Source of the DNA: Sphingobacteriales bacterium
Lineage (GTDB): Bacteria; Bacteroidota; Bacteroidia; Chitinophagales; LD1
Length of the DNA: 64,000 bases
Assembly (NCBI GenBank): GCA_018262795.1
Contig: JADFDM010000005.1
Location: forward strand, 1-64,000
Reading direction: 5' to 3'
Part shown: piece by piece, positions 24,625-33,493 of the stretch
Layout: every line of letters starts with the position of its first letter
How positions within the stretch are numbered: position 1 is the stretch's first letter
Program-made: the position numbers and the translations under genes
The notes under the pieces: model-generated
The model's input: only the letters and a program-made list of their open reading frames with translations
What the model was told of the DNA's origin: nothing
The model's database searches: none

Positions 24625-25440
24625 ATGGAAAAAAAGAGAATCTTAATCATTACGCAGGAGATGGATCCGTATTTGGCTTTAACCGAAGCTTCGAAAATAG
24701 CCAATGAGCTGCCTAAGTATATGTTAGAGAGCGGCATGGAAATTCGAGTACTGATGCCCAAATTCGGTACTATTAACGAAAGAAGGCACCGATTGCACGA
24801 AGTCGTTCGCCTATCCGGCATCAACGTTATTATTAATGACGAGGATTATCCTTTAGTGATAAAGGTAGCTTCTCTACCCGGAGCCAGATTACAAGTTTAT
24901 TTTCTTGACAATGAAGATTTCTTCAAACGCAAATTGGTTTTCCATGACGAAAACAACAAATTTTTTGAGGACAACTCAGACCGTATGATTTTCTTCTGCA
25001 AAGGATGTTTAGAAACAGTTAGAAAATTTGGATGGGCTCCGGATATTATCCATTGTTTTGGCTGGATGACCAGCTTGATTCCAATGTATTTGAAAACTAC
25101 CTATAAGGACGATCCTATCTTCACCAATACTAAAGTAGTTTACTCAGTATTTGACAATGAATTTAAGGATACGCTAAAGAGTGATTTCACTACTAAACTG
25201 GCAATCAGTGAAGATATTTCGAAAAAGCACATTGACTACTTTAAAGCCGGTGATAACACGAGCCTGCTTATTGGAGGTTCTCAGTTTGCAGATGCCTTAG
25301 TAGTGGGGGACATTCTGGATGCTAAAGTTTCGAGTCATTTGAAGAAGACCAAAGGCAAGAAAGTACTAAAAATAGAATCGAAGATAGAAACCCCGGTTCA
25401 GGTGTTCGGTGACTTCTACCAAAATATTATAAGCAACTAA
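24625..25440 (+). CDS. Short glycogen/starch synthase (GT5 N-terminal domain)
   Basis: A 271-aa protein with the GT5 catalytic N-terminal domain (ILIITQEMDPY, LMPKFGTINERRHRLHE, PDIIHCFGWMTSLIP) but no GT-B C-terminal half with the ADP-glucose site. This short form is typical of Bacteroidota, where it is annotated glycogen/starch synthase; whether it is catalytic alone is unclear. It carries a good promoter and is followed by a DUF4270 gene and glmS, a syntenic set in this phylum. Confidence 0.85.
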   Translation: MEKKRILIITQEMDPYLALTEASKIANELPKYMLESGMEIRVLMPKFGTINERRHRLHEVVRLSGINVIINDEDYPLVIKVASLPGARLQVYFLDNEDFFKRKLVFHDENNKFFEDNSDRMIFFCKGCLETVRKFGWAPDIIHCFGWMTSLIPMYLKTTYKDDPIFTNTKVVYSVFDNEFKDTLKSDFTTKLAISEDISKKHIDYFKAGDNTSLLIGGSQFADALVVGDILDAKVSSHLKKTKGKKVLKIESKIETPVQVFGDFYQNIISN

Positions 25441-25472
25441 GCGTTTATGGCTTTTATTGTTTTATTTGCGCA

Positions 25473-26780
25473 GTGATAGCCCGAAAGTTTAAAAAACTCA
25501 AACATATAGCACCAGCCTTCATTTTAAGCTGGTGCTTATTTTATTTTACAGGGTGTAAAGATCCTGTGATTCACGACACCGATTTACTCACTGGTGACGA
25601 TAATCTTAACTTGGCAAAAGACACTCTTTTTGCACAGACATATTCAGTGTTTGAGCAGCCCTTGAGTTCAAATGCCGTAAGTGCAGGGGTTCTCGGTAAT
25701 TTTAACGATCCTAATTTTGGCTCTACCTCCGCAGGATTTTATGCGCAGTGCCGACTTACCAGCAACAACGTATCCTTTGGCTCTCATCCGGTTCTTGACT
25801 CTGCGGTACTGACCTTACGGTATGCCGGCAGCTATGGAAAATGTGACCAACCTACTCATCTTGTAGTTTATGAACTCAATCAGGGTTTAGTGGATTCTAT
25901 TCCTTACAAAACAAACGATGCTTTACAAGTAAATGCAACCGCTATCGGGCAATTGAATGGTTTTGTTCCGGATTTTACCGACAGTGTTTATGTTCTAGGA
26001 CTGGCTTATGAACCACATATCCGAATTCCATTAACCACCGCCTTTGGGAATAAATTATTGCTGACGGATACTACCAACTTAGTTGACAATACTGCCTTCT
26101 TGAATTTCTTTAAGGGATTTTACGCTACCACCTCCACCAGCCCGGCAGGAAATGGGATATTGTCCATTAACTTATTGTCGTATCTCAGCAAAATTTCTCT
26201 GTACTATCACAACGATACAGACGACTCATTGAGTTATGACATTCCGGTATCTGGAGTTACCGTTAATCATTTTGATAACGTATATACCTCTGCCCCGGTT
26301 TATTCTTCTGTAAATAATCCAAGTCCAAATGGAGAAAGCAAGATGTATTTACAGGGAGGAGCAGGCGTAAAAGGCAAAATACTTTTTCCTGATTTTGACA
26401 GTCTGCCAAAAAACATTGCCGTGAACAAAGCAGAAATCATTTTCTCACAATCTGAAGGAGATACCGCCTACCCCACTCCATTGTTGTTAGATCTGTTTAG
26501 AATAGACGCAACCGGCACTGCGCAAAAATTAGAAGACGATGGACTCATTCATTTTGGAGGAGTTCAGGTAGCCGAGTCTGTGAATGGATTGAACATAAAT
26601 CGGTATCGCTTTAATATCACTAAATATTTCCAGCGATTAATTGAGGGGACCTATCCAAATAATGGATTTTACTTACAGATTTTAGGAGCAAATTCCAATT
26701 CGGAAAGAGTAGTGATTGCAAACTCTACTACAAATGAAAATTACCGAATAAATTTGGTAGTTACTTACACTAAACTTTAA
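25473..26780 (+). CDS. DUF4270 outer-membrane-type lipoprotein
   Basis: A 435-aa DUF4270 family protein. It begins with GTG at 25473; a signal with lipobox (YFTGC, Cys about 28) makes it a lipoprotein. The body is beta-rich with family segments NAVSAGVLGNFNDPNFG, DSAVLTLRYAG and a C-terminal NNGFYLQILGANSNSERVVIANS. Role unknown; surface or periplasmic. It is followed after 5 bp by glmS, so the two are co-transcribed. Confidence 0.85.
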   Translation: MIARKFKKLKHIAPAFILSWCLFYFTGCKDPVIHDTDLLTGDDNLNLAKDTLFAQTYSVFEQPLSSNAVSAGVLGNFNDPNFGSTSAGFYAQCRLTSNNVSFGSHPVLDSAVLTLRYAGSYGKCDQPTHLVVYELNQGLVDSIPYKTNDALQVNATAIGQLNGFVPDFTDSVYVLGLAYEPHIRIPLTTAFGNKLLLTDTTNLVDNTAFLNFFKGFYATTSTSPAGNGILSINLLSYLSKISLYYHNDTDDSLSYDIPVSGVTVNHFDNVYTSAPVYSSVNNPSPNGESKMYLQGGAGVKGKILFPDFDSLPKNIAVNKAEIIFSQSEGDTAYPTPLLLDLFRIDATGTAQKLEDDGLIHFGGVQVAESVNGLNINRYRFNITKYFQRLIEGTYPNNGFYLQILGANSNSERVVIANSTTNENYRINLVVTYTKL

Positions 26781-26785
26781 GTCAC

Positions 26786-28621
26786 ATGTGTGGAATAGTT
26801 GCTTACATCGGACATCGGGAAGCCTATCCGATTCTGATAAAAGGATTGAAAAGATTAGAGTACCGGGGTTATGACAGTGCCGGAATAGCATTGCTGAATG
26901 GTAATCTCAATATTTATAAGAAACAGGGAAAGGTATCTGAACTAGAAGAAAATGTAAAAGGGAAAGACATTTCCGGCTCTTTGGGAATGGGGCATACTCG
27001 CTGGGCAACTCATGGTGAACCGAACGATGTAAATTCACATCCTCACATTTCCCAATCAGGAGAAATTGCCATTATTCACAACGGAATTATTGAAAACTAT
27101 GCCACTCTCAAAGAGGCGTTGCTGGATAGGGGACATACATTCTCAAGTGATACAGATACCGAAATTTTAGCTCACCTGATTGAGGACATCAAGCAAAACA
27201 CTCACTCCACCCTCGAAGAAGCGGTTCGCTTGGCATTACACGAAGTAATTGGGGCTTATGCCATTGTGATTGTTTCAAAGAATGACCCCACTAAACTCAT
27301 TGGTGCACGCAAAGGGTCTCCCTTAGTAGTGGGCATTGGTGATGGGGAGTTCTTTATGGCATCAGACGCGACTCCTATCATCGAATACACCAAGAACGTT
27401 TCCTATTTGAATGACGGAGAAATAGCTTACATCAAAGATGGAACACTGACGGTAAAAACCATTAACAATGTAGAAAAGGTCCCGTATATCCAGACCTTGG
27501 AAATGAATCTTGAGTCCATTGAAAAGGGAGGCTATAAGCATTTTATGCTGAAGGAAATCCATGAGCAGCCGAAATCAATATACGATTCCTTGCGGGGTCG
27601 CTTTGACCCGGTTACCGCCACCTTTGCTATGCGCAGTCTTAAGGAGTATGAAGGGAAAATTAAAAACCTCAACCGAATTATTATTGTTGGGTGTGGCACC
27701 TCTTGGCATGCCGGGTTAGTAGGTGAATATTTGTTTGAAGATATTGCAAGAATTCCAGTCGAAGTTGAATACGCATCAGAATTCCGGTACAGAAATCCGG
27801 TAGTAAATGAAGATGATTTAGTAATCGCTATTTCTCAATCGGGCGAAACGGCAGATACTTTGGCGGCTATAGAGTTAGCTAAAGAAAAGGGGGCTACTAT
27901 TTTCGGCTTATGCAATGTAGTGGGGTCCTCTATTCCGCGTGCCTCTCATGCGGGAGCTTACACCCATGCAGGGCCAGAAATTGGCGTAGCCTCTACCAAA
28001 GCATTTACAGCACAGGTAGCCGTACTGACCCTTTGGGCGCTTGGCTTTGCCGAGTTAAGAGGCAAAACCACCAAACAGCATTTGAGAGAAGCATTCTCAC
28101 AATTAGAAGCGATCACTGAAAAAGTGGAGCGAACACTTCACTGCGAAAGCAAAGTGATTGAAATTGCAAAAGTGTTTAAAAACTCTCGCAACTTTCTGTA
28201 CTTAGGTCGAGGTTACGGGTTTCCCGTTGCTTTAGAAGGGGCGCTTAAACTTAAAGAGATTTCATACATCCATGCTGAAGGGTATCCTGCCGCAGAAATG
28301 AAACATGGCCCTATTGCATTAATTGATGAGGAAATGCCGGTTGTAGTCATCGCTACAAAAGGAAACATTTACGAAAAGGTTATCAGCAATATACAGGAAG
28401 TGAAAGCCCGTAAAGGGAAAATTATAGCCATCGTTACAGAAGGAGATACGAAGGTGGCAGGTATGGCTGACTATACGATTGAAATTCCTGAAACGATTGA
28501 TTACTTAGAGCCATTAGTAGCTACTATTCCATTACAACTTCTTTCATACCATATAGCCGTTATGCGCGGTTGCAATGTTGATCAGCCAAGGAACTTAGCA
28601 AAGTCCGTTACAGTAGAATAA
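26786..28621 (+). CDS. glmS: Glutamine-fructose-6-phosphate aminotransferase
   Basis: Makes glucosamine 6-phosphate, first step to UDP-GlcNAc. The N-terminal class II glutaminase begins MCGIVAYIGH with catalytic Cys2, and shows GHTRWATHGEPN and IIHNGIIENY. Two SIS sugar-isomerase domains follow (GCGTSWHAGL, ISQSGETADT; GRGYGFPVALEGALKLKE), and the C-terminus ends NLAKSVTVE. Full length at 611 aa. I saw no glmS ribozyme upstream; it is 5 bp behind the DUF4270 gene. Confidence 0.96.
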   Translation: MCGIVAYIGHREAYPILIKGLKRLEYRGYDSAGIALLNGNLNIYKKQGKVSELEENVKGKDISGSLGMGHTRWATHGEPNDVNSHPHISQSGEIAIIHNGIIENYATLKEALLDRGHTFSSDTDTEILAHLIEDIKQNTHSTLEEAVRLALHEVIGAYAIVIVSKNDPTKLIGARKGSPLVVGIGDGEFFMASDATPIIEYTKNVSYLNDGEIAYIKDGTLTVKTINNVEKVPYIQTLEMNLESIEKGGYKHFMLKEIHEQPKSIYDSLRGRFDPVTATFAMRSLKEYEGKIKNLNRIIIVGCGTSWHAGLVGEYLFEDIARIPVEVEYASEFRYRNPVVNEDDLVIAISQSGETADTLAAIELAKEKGATIFGLCNVVGSSIPRASHAGAYTHAGPEIGVASTKAFTAQVAVLTLWALGFAELRGKTTKQHLREAFSQLEAITEKVERTLHCESKVIEIAKVFKNSRNFLYLGRGYGFPVALEGALKLKEISYIHAEGYPAAEMKHGPIALIDEEMPVVVIATKGNIYEKVISNIQEVKARKGKIIAIVTEGDTKVAGMADYTIEIPETIDYLEPLVATIPLQLLSYHIAVMRGCNVDQPRNLAKSVTVE

Positions 28622-28649
28622 TACAGGTATCGCCCTCAAGTAAAACTTC

Positions 28650-29684
28650 TTATTTGGCAGAAGTAAAGCTTTTCCAAATCATCGAAGAGATGTCGGCAAT
28701 GATGACACCTTGTTGCTTGAAATCAGTACCTCTCGTCATCACACACAACAAGTAAGGGCCCGAGCCGGTATAAATTATTCCGCAATCGTGCAGTTGTTTA
28801 ATATCAGAATCCGTGTATCCGCGTTCTCCAAATTTGTGCGATATGATGGTCCCCGGAGGAACTCCAGCAACAATCCCATCATGAAAATTGGTATTGCTGA
28901 GTATTTCTAATCCCTTTTCCGACATTTCTTTATTCAGATAAGTGGCATTATACAATATTCGGAAGAAGGAAGAATAATCGCGCACCGACATATAATTCTC
29001 TGCCACTACCCCGGGAATAATAAGCCCCAAATCCTTTATTACTTTACCGAACATATTATCTCCAATAAGCTCATACAAAAGATTTTTTGCCTCGTTATCT
29101 GAGTTCTTAATCATTCGATACAGAAGGTCTTCGACCGTATAGTAGTGTCCTGTCACAATCATTCCGGTATCTAATATGTTTTGACTGAACTCATCCACAG
29201 GTTGCTTATACAAAATCTTCTTTTTCAAAAGCCCCGGTTGCGATTCGGCCATTTTTAGCACCGCCATCATGATGGGAACTTTAAGCAGACTGGCGGGCGA
29301 ATAATTTTCTAATTCGTTGACTCCAATCCAAGGACCGTTGTTTAAATCTCTGAAGTAAACGGAAACTATACTGGCTTTGCCTGCGCTTATTGTTTGGTTT
29401 ATATAGTTTCTCAAATCAGCTTCCAGCAAAACAACGGGAGCTCGTTTACTGGAGCGGTAGTTATCGCATTCCAGCAATGGATTAATGTATTTGTATCCTC
29501 CTTCTCTCGTTTCAGTAACACCGTTATCATCGTCTTGATCTGACGCAGCACTGTTAACCGGCTGCGGTTCGTTAAACGCATACTTTCCAATAAGCAGACC
29601 CATGGCAAATATTCCTGCCAAGGCAATGCCGAGTAAAAGGGTTTTACTTTTGTTTTCAGTTTGTTTGCCTGGTGGCTTTGCCAT
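28650..29684 (-). CDS. Serine hydrolase of class A beta-lactamase fold
   Basis: A 344-aa protein with an N-terminal membrane anchor (LLLGIALAGIFAMGLLIG, residues 15-32), and a class A beta-lactamase-like domain: SxxK in SPASLLKVP (about 129-137), an SDN-type element in KNSDNEAKN, and KFG in SHKFGERGY in place of KTG. Such proteins may be beta-lactamases or cell-wall-related hydrolases; the long anchor and the lack of a typical omega-loop EPELN that I can point to argue for the latter. Its start codon lies inside the T-tract of the superoxide dismutase terminator. Confidence 0.8.
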   Translation of the reverse strand: MAKPPGKQTENKSKTLLLGIALAGIFAMGLLIGKYAFNEPQPVNSAASDQDDDNGVTETREGGYKYINPLLECDNYRSSKRAPVVLLEADLRNYINQTISAGKASIVSVYFRDLNNGPWIGVNELENYSPASLLKVPIMMAVLKMAESQPGLLKKKILYKQPVDEFSQNILDTGMIVTGHYYTVEDLLYRMIKNSDNEAKNLLYELIGDNMFGKVIKDLGLIIPGVVAENYMSVRDYSSFFRILYNATYLNKEMSEKGLEILSNTNFHDGIVAGVPPGTIISHKFGERGYTDSDIKQLHDCGIIYTGSGPYLLCVMTRGTDFKQQGVIIADISSMIWKSFTSAK

Positions 29685-29725
29685 AAAATAAAATCAGGGC
29701 GACAATTATCGGTTATCGCCCTGAT
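29683..29725 (-). terminator. Terminator of the superoxide dismutase gene
   Basis: ATCAGGGCGA (29693-29702) pairs perfectly with TCGCCCTGAT (29716-29725), loop 13 bases. Read leftward it runs into TTTTATTTTA (29692-29683). It ends the sod transcript 40 bp after its stop. Confidence 0.85.
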
Positions 29726-29764
29726 ACAAACAAGGATATTAATGAGCTAAAAATAAGAGCGTAA

Positions 29765-30373
29765 TTATTTGCCCGCAGCCGCTAATCGCTTTGCCACTTC
29801 TTCCCAATTAATAACATTGTAGAAAGCCGATACATAGTCTGGTCTGCGGTTTTGGTAGTTCAAATAATACGCATGTTCCCACACATCTACTCCCAAAATA
29901 GGAGTGCCTTTTGTTTCGGCAATATCCATTAAAGGGTTATCTTGATTAGGAGTCGAGCACACCACCAACTTTCCTTCCTGAACAACTAACCATGCCCAGC
30001 CGGAACCAAACCGCGTAGCTGCTGCCTTGCTAAATTCTTCTTTAAATTTATCGAATGAGCCGAAGCTTCCGTTAATAGCATCAGCAACGGCACCGGACGG
30101 AGCACCTCCGGCATTTGGCGCCATTATTTTCCAAAACATACTGTGGTTCCAATGGCCGCCAGCATTGTTGCGCGCACCTGTAGAAATTTTGGAAACGTTT
30201 GCCAGTATTTCCTCTAAGGATTTCTTCTCCCATTCAGTACCCTGAATCGCTGCGTTTAAATTGTTGACATAGCCCGCATGGTGTTTGCCGTGGTGAATCT
30301 CCATCGTGCGCGCGTCAATATTCGGTTCTAGTGCATTGAATGCATAGGGTAAATTTTCTAGTGTAAAAGCCAT
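29765..30373 (-). CDS. Superoxide dismutase (Fe/Mn)
   Basis: Converts superoxide to peroxide and oxygen. 202 aa with both family domains. Metal ligands are His27 in [13 protein letters not shown], the His of HWNHSMFW (about 78), and Asp and His in [11 protein letters not shown] (about 163-167). Fe versus Mn cannot be decided confidently from these motifs. No signal peptide, so cytosolic. Own terminator behind; a palindromic candidate operator lies 43-57 bp before the start. Confidence 0.95.
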   Translation of the reverse strand: MAFTLENLPYAFNALEPNIDARTMEIHHGKHHAGYVNNLNAAIQGTEWEKKSLEEILANVSKISTGARNNAGGHWNHSMFWKIMAPNAGGAPSGAVADAINGSFGSFDKFKEEFSKAAATRFGSGWAWLVVQEGKLVVCSTPNQDNPLMDIAETKGTPILGVDVWEHAYYLNYQNRRPDYVSAFYNVINWEEVAKRLAAAGK

Positions 30374-30386
30374 AATTCTTCAGATT

Positions 30387-30430
30387 TAATTGTTATGAAA
30401 TACACTGCAATATTAAACAATTACATTGTT
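30387..30430. promoter_or_regulatory. Candidate operator upstream of superoxide dismutase
   Basis: AACAAT-TAC-ATTGTT (30416-30430) is a perfect palindrome. A third ATTGTT half-site is at 30389-30394, extended as TAATTGTT/AACAATTA inverted to the first arm. This is 14-57 bp upstream of the minus-strand gene. I see nothing else in 30374-30681, which separates the divergent sod and exonuclease genes. Confidence 0.45.
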
Positions 30431-30681
30431 ATGGGACTTTAGGGAAACATCCAAAGCCTAAAAGGAATTACGCTGCTCAAACAGGTCAGAGATGGCTGAA
30501 AATCATTGCTAATAATACTTTGTCTGCTGCAAAGAATTAAAAAACGAATGTTCCCTTTTTTTGAAAAAATTAACCGAACACAATAAGCAGAGTATCCCTA
30601 CCAAAATGACAATTCTATTTTATTCATTCAGATTAATTCGTACTTTCATCACTGTTCGGCATAACTAAATTTTTTGTAAAA

Positions 30682-31416
30682 ATGTTACCCCACATTCGCA
30701 TTTACAATCTGCTGTTTATAGATATTGAAACAGTGCCGGAACATTCCTCTTTTTCAGAGTTGAGTGATACCATGAAAGAACTCTGGGCGGTCAAGCACCA
30801 AGCGCTTCGTATCGAAAACCAAGCACCGGAAGAAAGTTATTTGCAGAGAGCCGGAGTGTACGCTGAGTTTGCCAAAGTGATCTGCATCTCGCTCGGTTAT
30901 TTTTACCCCGGAAAAGATAAGTCTCCCAAAATTCTACGCCTTAAATCTATTGCAGGAAATGAGGAGAAGGAATTGCTGAAAGAATTTGCCGCACTAATCC
31001 GAAAAAGCTTTTCAGATCCGGAACACTTTCATTTTTGTGGACATAATATCCGCGAGTTTGATATGCCTTTTCTGTGTCGCAGAATGCTGAAAAACCAACT
31101 AGAGCTTCCTGATATCTTAGACCGCTCGGGCAAGCGCCCGTGGGAAACCGAGGATGTGGATACTCTCCAACTATGGAAGTTTGGTGACTATAAACACTAT
31201 ACTTCTTTGAAGTTATTGGCTGAAATTTTCGGCTTACCCAGCCCGAAAGATGAGATAGAAGGGAAAGATGTTTGTCGCGTGTATTGGCAGGAAAAACAGT
31301 TGGGGCGTATCGTGGAATATTGCCAGAAAGATGTGGTAACAGTAGCTCGGCTGCTACTTCGCTTTAAAGGGGATAGCGAGCCACTCACAGAAACTCATAT
31401 TGTGATCGCTCAATAG
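30682..31416 (+). CDS. Predicted 3'-5' exonuclease, PolB-exonuclease-like
   Basis: A 244-aa DEDDy-type exonuclease. Exo I is FIDIETVP (Asp and Glu, about residues 14-21), Exo II is in GHNIREFDMPFL (about 119-130), and Exo III is YCQKDVVTVARLL (about 214-226). There is no polymerase part. These proteins are related to the proofreading domain of family B polymerases; the role is probably DNA repair. comF follows after 5 bp. Confidence 0.88.
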   Translation: MLPHIRIYNLLFIDIETVPEHSSFSELSDTMKELWAVKHQALRIENQAPEESYLQRAGVYAEFAKVICISLGYFYPGKDKSPKILRLKSIAGNEEKELLKEFAALIRKSFSDPEHFHFCGHNIREFDMPFLCRRMLKNQLELPDILDRSGKRPWETEDVDTLQLWKFGDYKHYTSLKLLAEIFGLPSPKDEIEGKDVCRVYWQEKQLGRIVEYCQKDVVTVARLLLRFKGDSEPLTETHIVIAQ

Positions 31417-31421
31417 CTGCT

Positions 31422-32132
31422 ATGATTGTTTCCGTTAAAGAGTATTTGGAAGATTTGTTCAATCTGTTTTATCCGAACCTTTGCCTTAGTTGCGACAAAA
31501 CTTTGCGCAAAGGAGAGCAAGTGATTTGCCTTCGCTGCGAAAGACAACTCCCGGTTACCGAGTATTGGAAAGAAGCGGATAACCCATTGGCAAAACGCTT
31601 TTGGGGAAGATTGCCGGTAGTCAATGCTTTGGCGCTGTTTCAGTTTCGCAAAGGAGGTCCTGTGCAGCAATTGCTCCATCATTTAAAATACCACAATAGG
31701 AAAGAGGTAGGCGAATATTGCGGCAAACGTTTGGGTTATTTACTCAAGAATCACGGTGCTTCTATTCATGAAATTGATTTGATTATCCCGGTACCGCTAC
31801 ACTGGAAAAAACAAAAGTTGAGAGGATATAACCAATGTGAATCTTTTGCTGCCGGATTGTCGAGTGTCCTAGAAATTCCCTATTCTATGACTGCACTGGA
31901 GCGAGTGCACGAAAATATCTCACAAACTAAAAAGCATCGCTTTGATCGCTGGGAAAATGTAGCAGAGATTTTTGGGGTAAAGGATGCCGCTCAATTACAA
32001 GATCGTCACATTTTATTGGTAGATGATGTGGTGACCACCGGAGCTACCGCGGAGGCCTGCATGCAAACTATTTTATCGGTACCCGGAACTAGAATAAGTT
32101 TTGCCGCTATTGCAGCGGTAGTTCGGCATTAA
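31422..32132 (+). CDS. comF: ComF family protein
   Basis: A 236-aa ComF-type phosphoribosyltransferase-fold protein, required for DNA uptake in competent bacteria. N-terminal zinc-binding cysteines (CLSCDK...CLRC, about 20-40) and the PRPP-binding motif ILLVDDVVTTGATAEAC (about 203-219). It is 5 bp behind the exonuclease gene, and the pairing suggests processing of imported DNA. Convergent with the GH25 gene; the 118 bp between hold no clear terminator. Confidence 0.92.
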   Translation: MIVSVKEYLEDLFNLFYPNLCLSCDKTLRKGEQVICLRCERQLPVTEYWKEADNPLAKRFWGRLPVVNALALFQFRKGGPVQQLLHHLKYHNRKEVGEYCGKRLGYLLKNHGASIHEIDLIIPVPLHWKKQKLRGYNQCESFAAGLSSVLEIPYSMTALERVHENISQTKKHRFDRWENVAEIFGVKDAAQLQDRHILLVDDVVTTGATAEACMQTILSVPGTRISFAAIAAVVRH

Positions 32133-32250
32133 AATAATGGAGCGGAAAAATTGTTGGAAAAGGAACTTGCTAAACTAAAGCACTCTAAAAAAAAATCTTC
32201 CTCCAATCACAAATTTATATTGCAATATTTTGAGGGCTACAAACCTGCGA

Positions 32251-33078
32251 TCAGGGAGTTGAAATATTATTGGGAATTAGCAACTTTTGAAAATCTTCTT
32301 CATCCCCATTAAAAACATTTGCATCTACATTGGTTCGGATGCCTAACAAGCTGGCTTTGTCGGAGTGCTGCCAGAACACCCATTTAATGTTTCCATCCGT
32401 ATTTAATTCATGGCGGTAATAGTGCGCTATCCAGAAAGAGTAATCGCTAAAATCTTCTTCCAAATAATCTTCGATAAAATTGATGTTGGAATAGATGATT
32501 GGTCTTACGTGATAATGACTTTCAATTTCGTGTAAAAACTCTCGTAAGCACGAAACCAATTCTGCTTTTGATTTACCGCGCAAATCTTCTACATCTACTA
32601 CAGGCGGCAAATCGCCCGGCAATAGTCGAACACTGGTGTAGTAATTAGCCGCTTGCACTTGGGCGCTTCGGTCGGGGAGAAAATAATGATAGGCTCCGCG
32701 CACAAAATGATTGTCTTTTGCCCGCTCCCAATGTTCATCGAACATATCGTCTTCAATCAGCAAGCCTTCTGTGGCTTTCATCAATACAAAGCGAAATTGA
32801 ATGGTGTCGCCATAGGTGTCAACCGACTGCAACTTGTGCCAATCCACAAATAATTGGTAGTGCGAAATATCAATGCCGTGAATAGAATAATCCACAGGGA
32901 AATCAGTGGTCTTAAAGTTTCTTTTGTAATAATGATAACTCAGATAGCGGTACACTTTTCTGAAGAAACTCCTGTTTTCATAAGTTTCTGTAATTATAAA
33001 AAGGGTAAATAAAACCCAGAGGGAAACTTTCACCCATTTCGGCAACGCATTCTTATTCTTTGATTTTGACTTTGCCAA
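32251..33078 (-). CDS. Membrane-anchored GH25 lysozyme
   Basis: A glycoside hydrolase family 25 muramidase of 275 aa. An N-terminal helix (VSLWVLFTLFIITETY, about 19-34) anchors it; the TIM-barrel starts at YSIHGIDISHYQ (about 66) with the catalytic-region acidic pair in VVDVED, plus GAYHYFLP and PIIYSNINF. It probably remodels peptidoglycan in the periplasm. The RidA-like gene lies 13 bp upstream, but the functions look unrelated. Confidence 0.9.
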   Translation of the reverse strand: MAKSKSKNKNALPKWVKVSLWVLFTLFIITETYENRSFFRKVYRYLSYHYYKRNFKTTDFPVDYSIHGIDISHYQLFVDWHKLQSVDTYGDTIQFRFVLMKATEGLLIEDDMFDEHWERAKDNHFVRGAYHYFLPDRSAQVQAANYYTSVRLLPGDLPPVVDVEDLRGKSKAELVSCLREFLHEIESHYHVRPIIYSNINFIEDYLEEDFSDYSFWIAHYYRHELNTDGNIKWVFWQHSDKASLLGIRTNVDANVFNGDEEDFQKLLIPNNISTP

Positions 33079-33091
33079 AATGAGGAATGGA

Positions 33092-33490
33092 TTAAACGGT
33101 AGCTATCACTTTTAATTCGATAGCGATGGACGAGGGCAGCGCAGTTACTTCCACCGTAGTGCGGCAGGGGGGGTTCTCTTTAAAGTACTCCGCATAAATA
33201 CGATTGAACGTTTGAAAGTCGCGTTTCATGTTTACCAAAAACACCGTTACATCCACCATTTTATCCCAACTACTTCCGGCTTCTTCCAAAGCAGTTTTTA
33301 CATTTTTAAATACCGAATGTACTTGTGCTTCAAAATCAAATTCCAGATAGTTGCCGTGCTTATCTAATTTCAATCCAGGGATCTGATCCGTTCCCGCTTC
33401 GCGCGGTCCCATGCCGCTCACAAAAATGAGATGACCGACTTGGCGGGTTATCGGGTATAAGCCCATAGGTGTTGGAAGTTTATTGTTCAT
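33092..33490 (-). CDS. RidA-family protein, probable 2-aminomuconate deaminase
   Basis: A 132-aa RidA/YjgF-fold protein (GHLIFVSGMGPREAG, VFKNVKTALEEAGSSWDKMVDVTVFL, and NPPCRTTVEVTALP with the substrate-binding Arg near residue 112). RidA relatives deaminate imines; in the kynurenine pathway AmnD-type members deaminate 2-aminomuconate. The neighbours (semialdehyde dehydrogenase 3 bp away, 3-hydroxyanthranilate dioxygenase nearby) support that role. A general RidA role is the alternative. Confidence 0.82.
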   Translation of the reverse strand: MNNKLPTPMGLYPITRQVGHLIFVSGMGPREAGTDQIPGLKLDKHGNYLEFDFEAQVHSVFKNVKTALEEAGSSWDKMVDVTVFLVNMKRDFQTFNRIYAEYFKENPPCRTTVEVTALPSSIAIELKVIATV

Positions 33491-33493
33491 GGT

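Noticed and set aside
26700-26785. glmS ribozyme
   Set aside because: glmS follows the DUF4270 stop by 5 bp; there is no room for, or sign of, a ribozyme.
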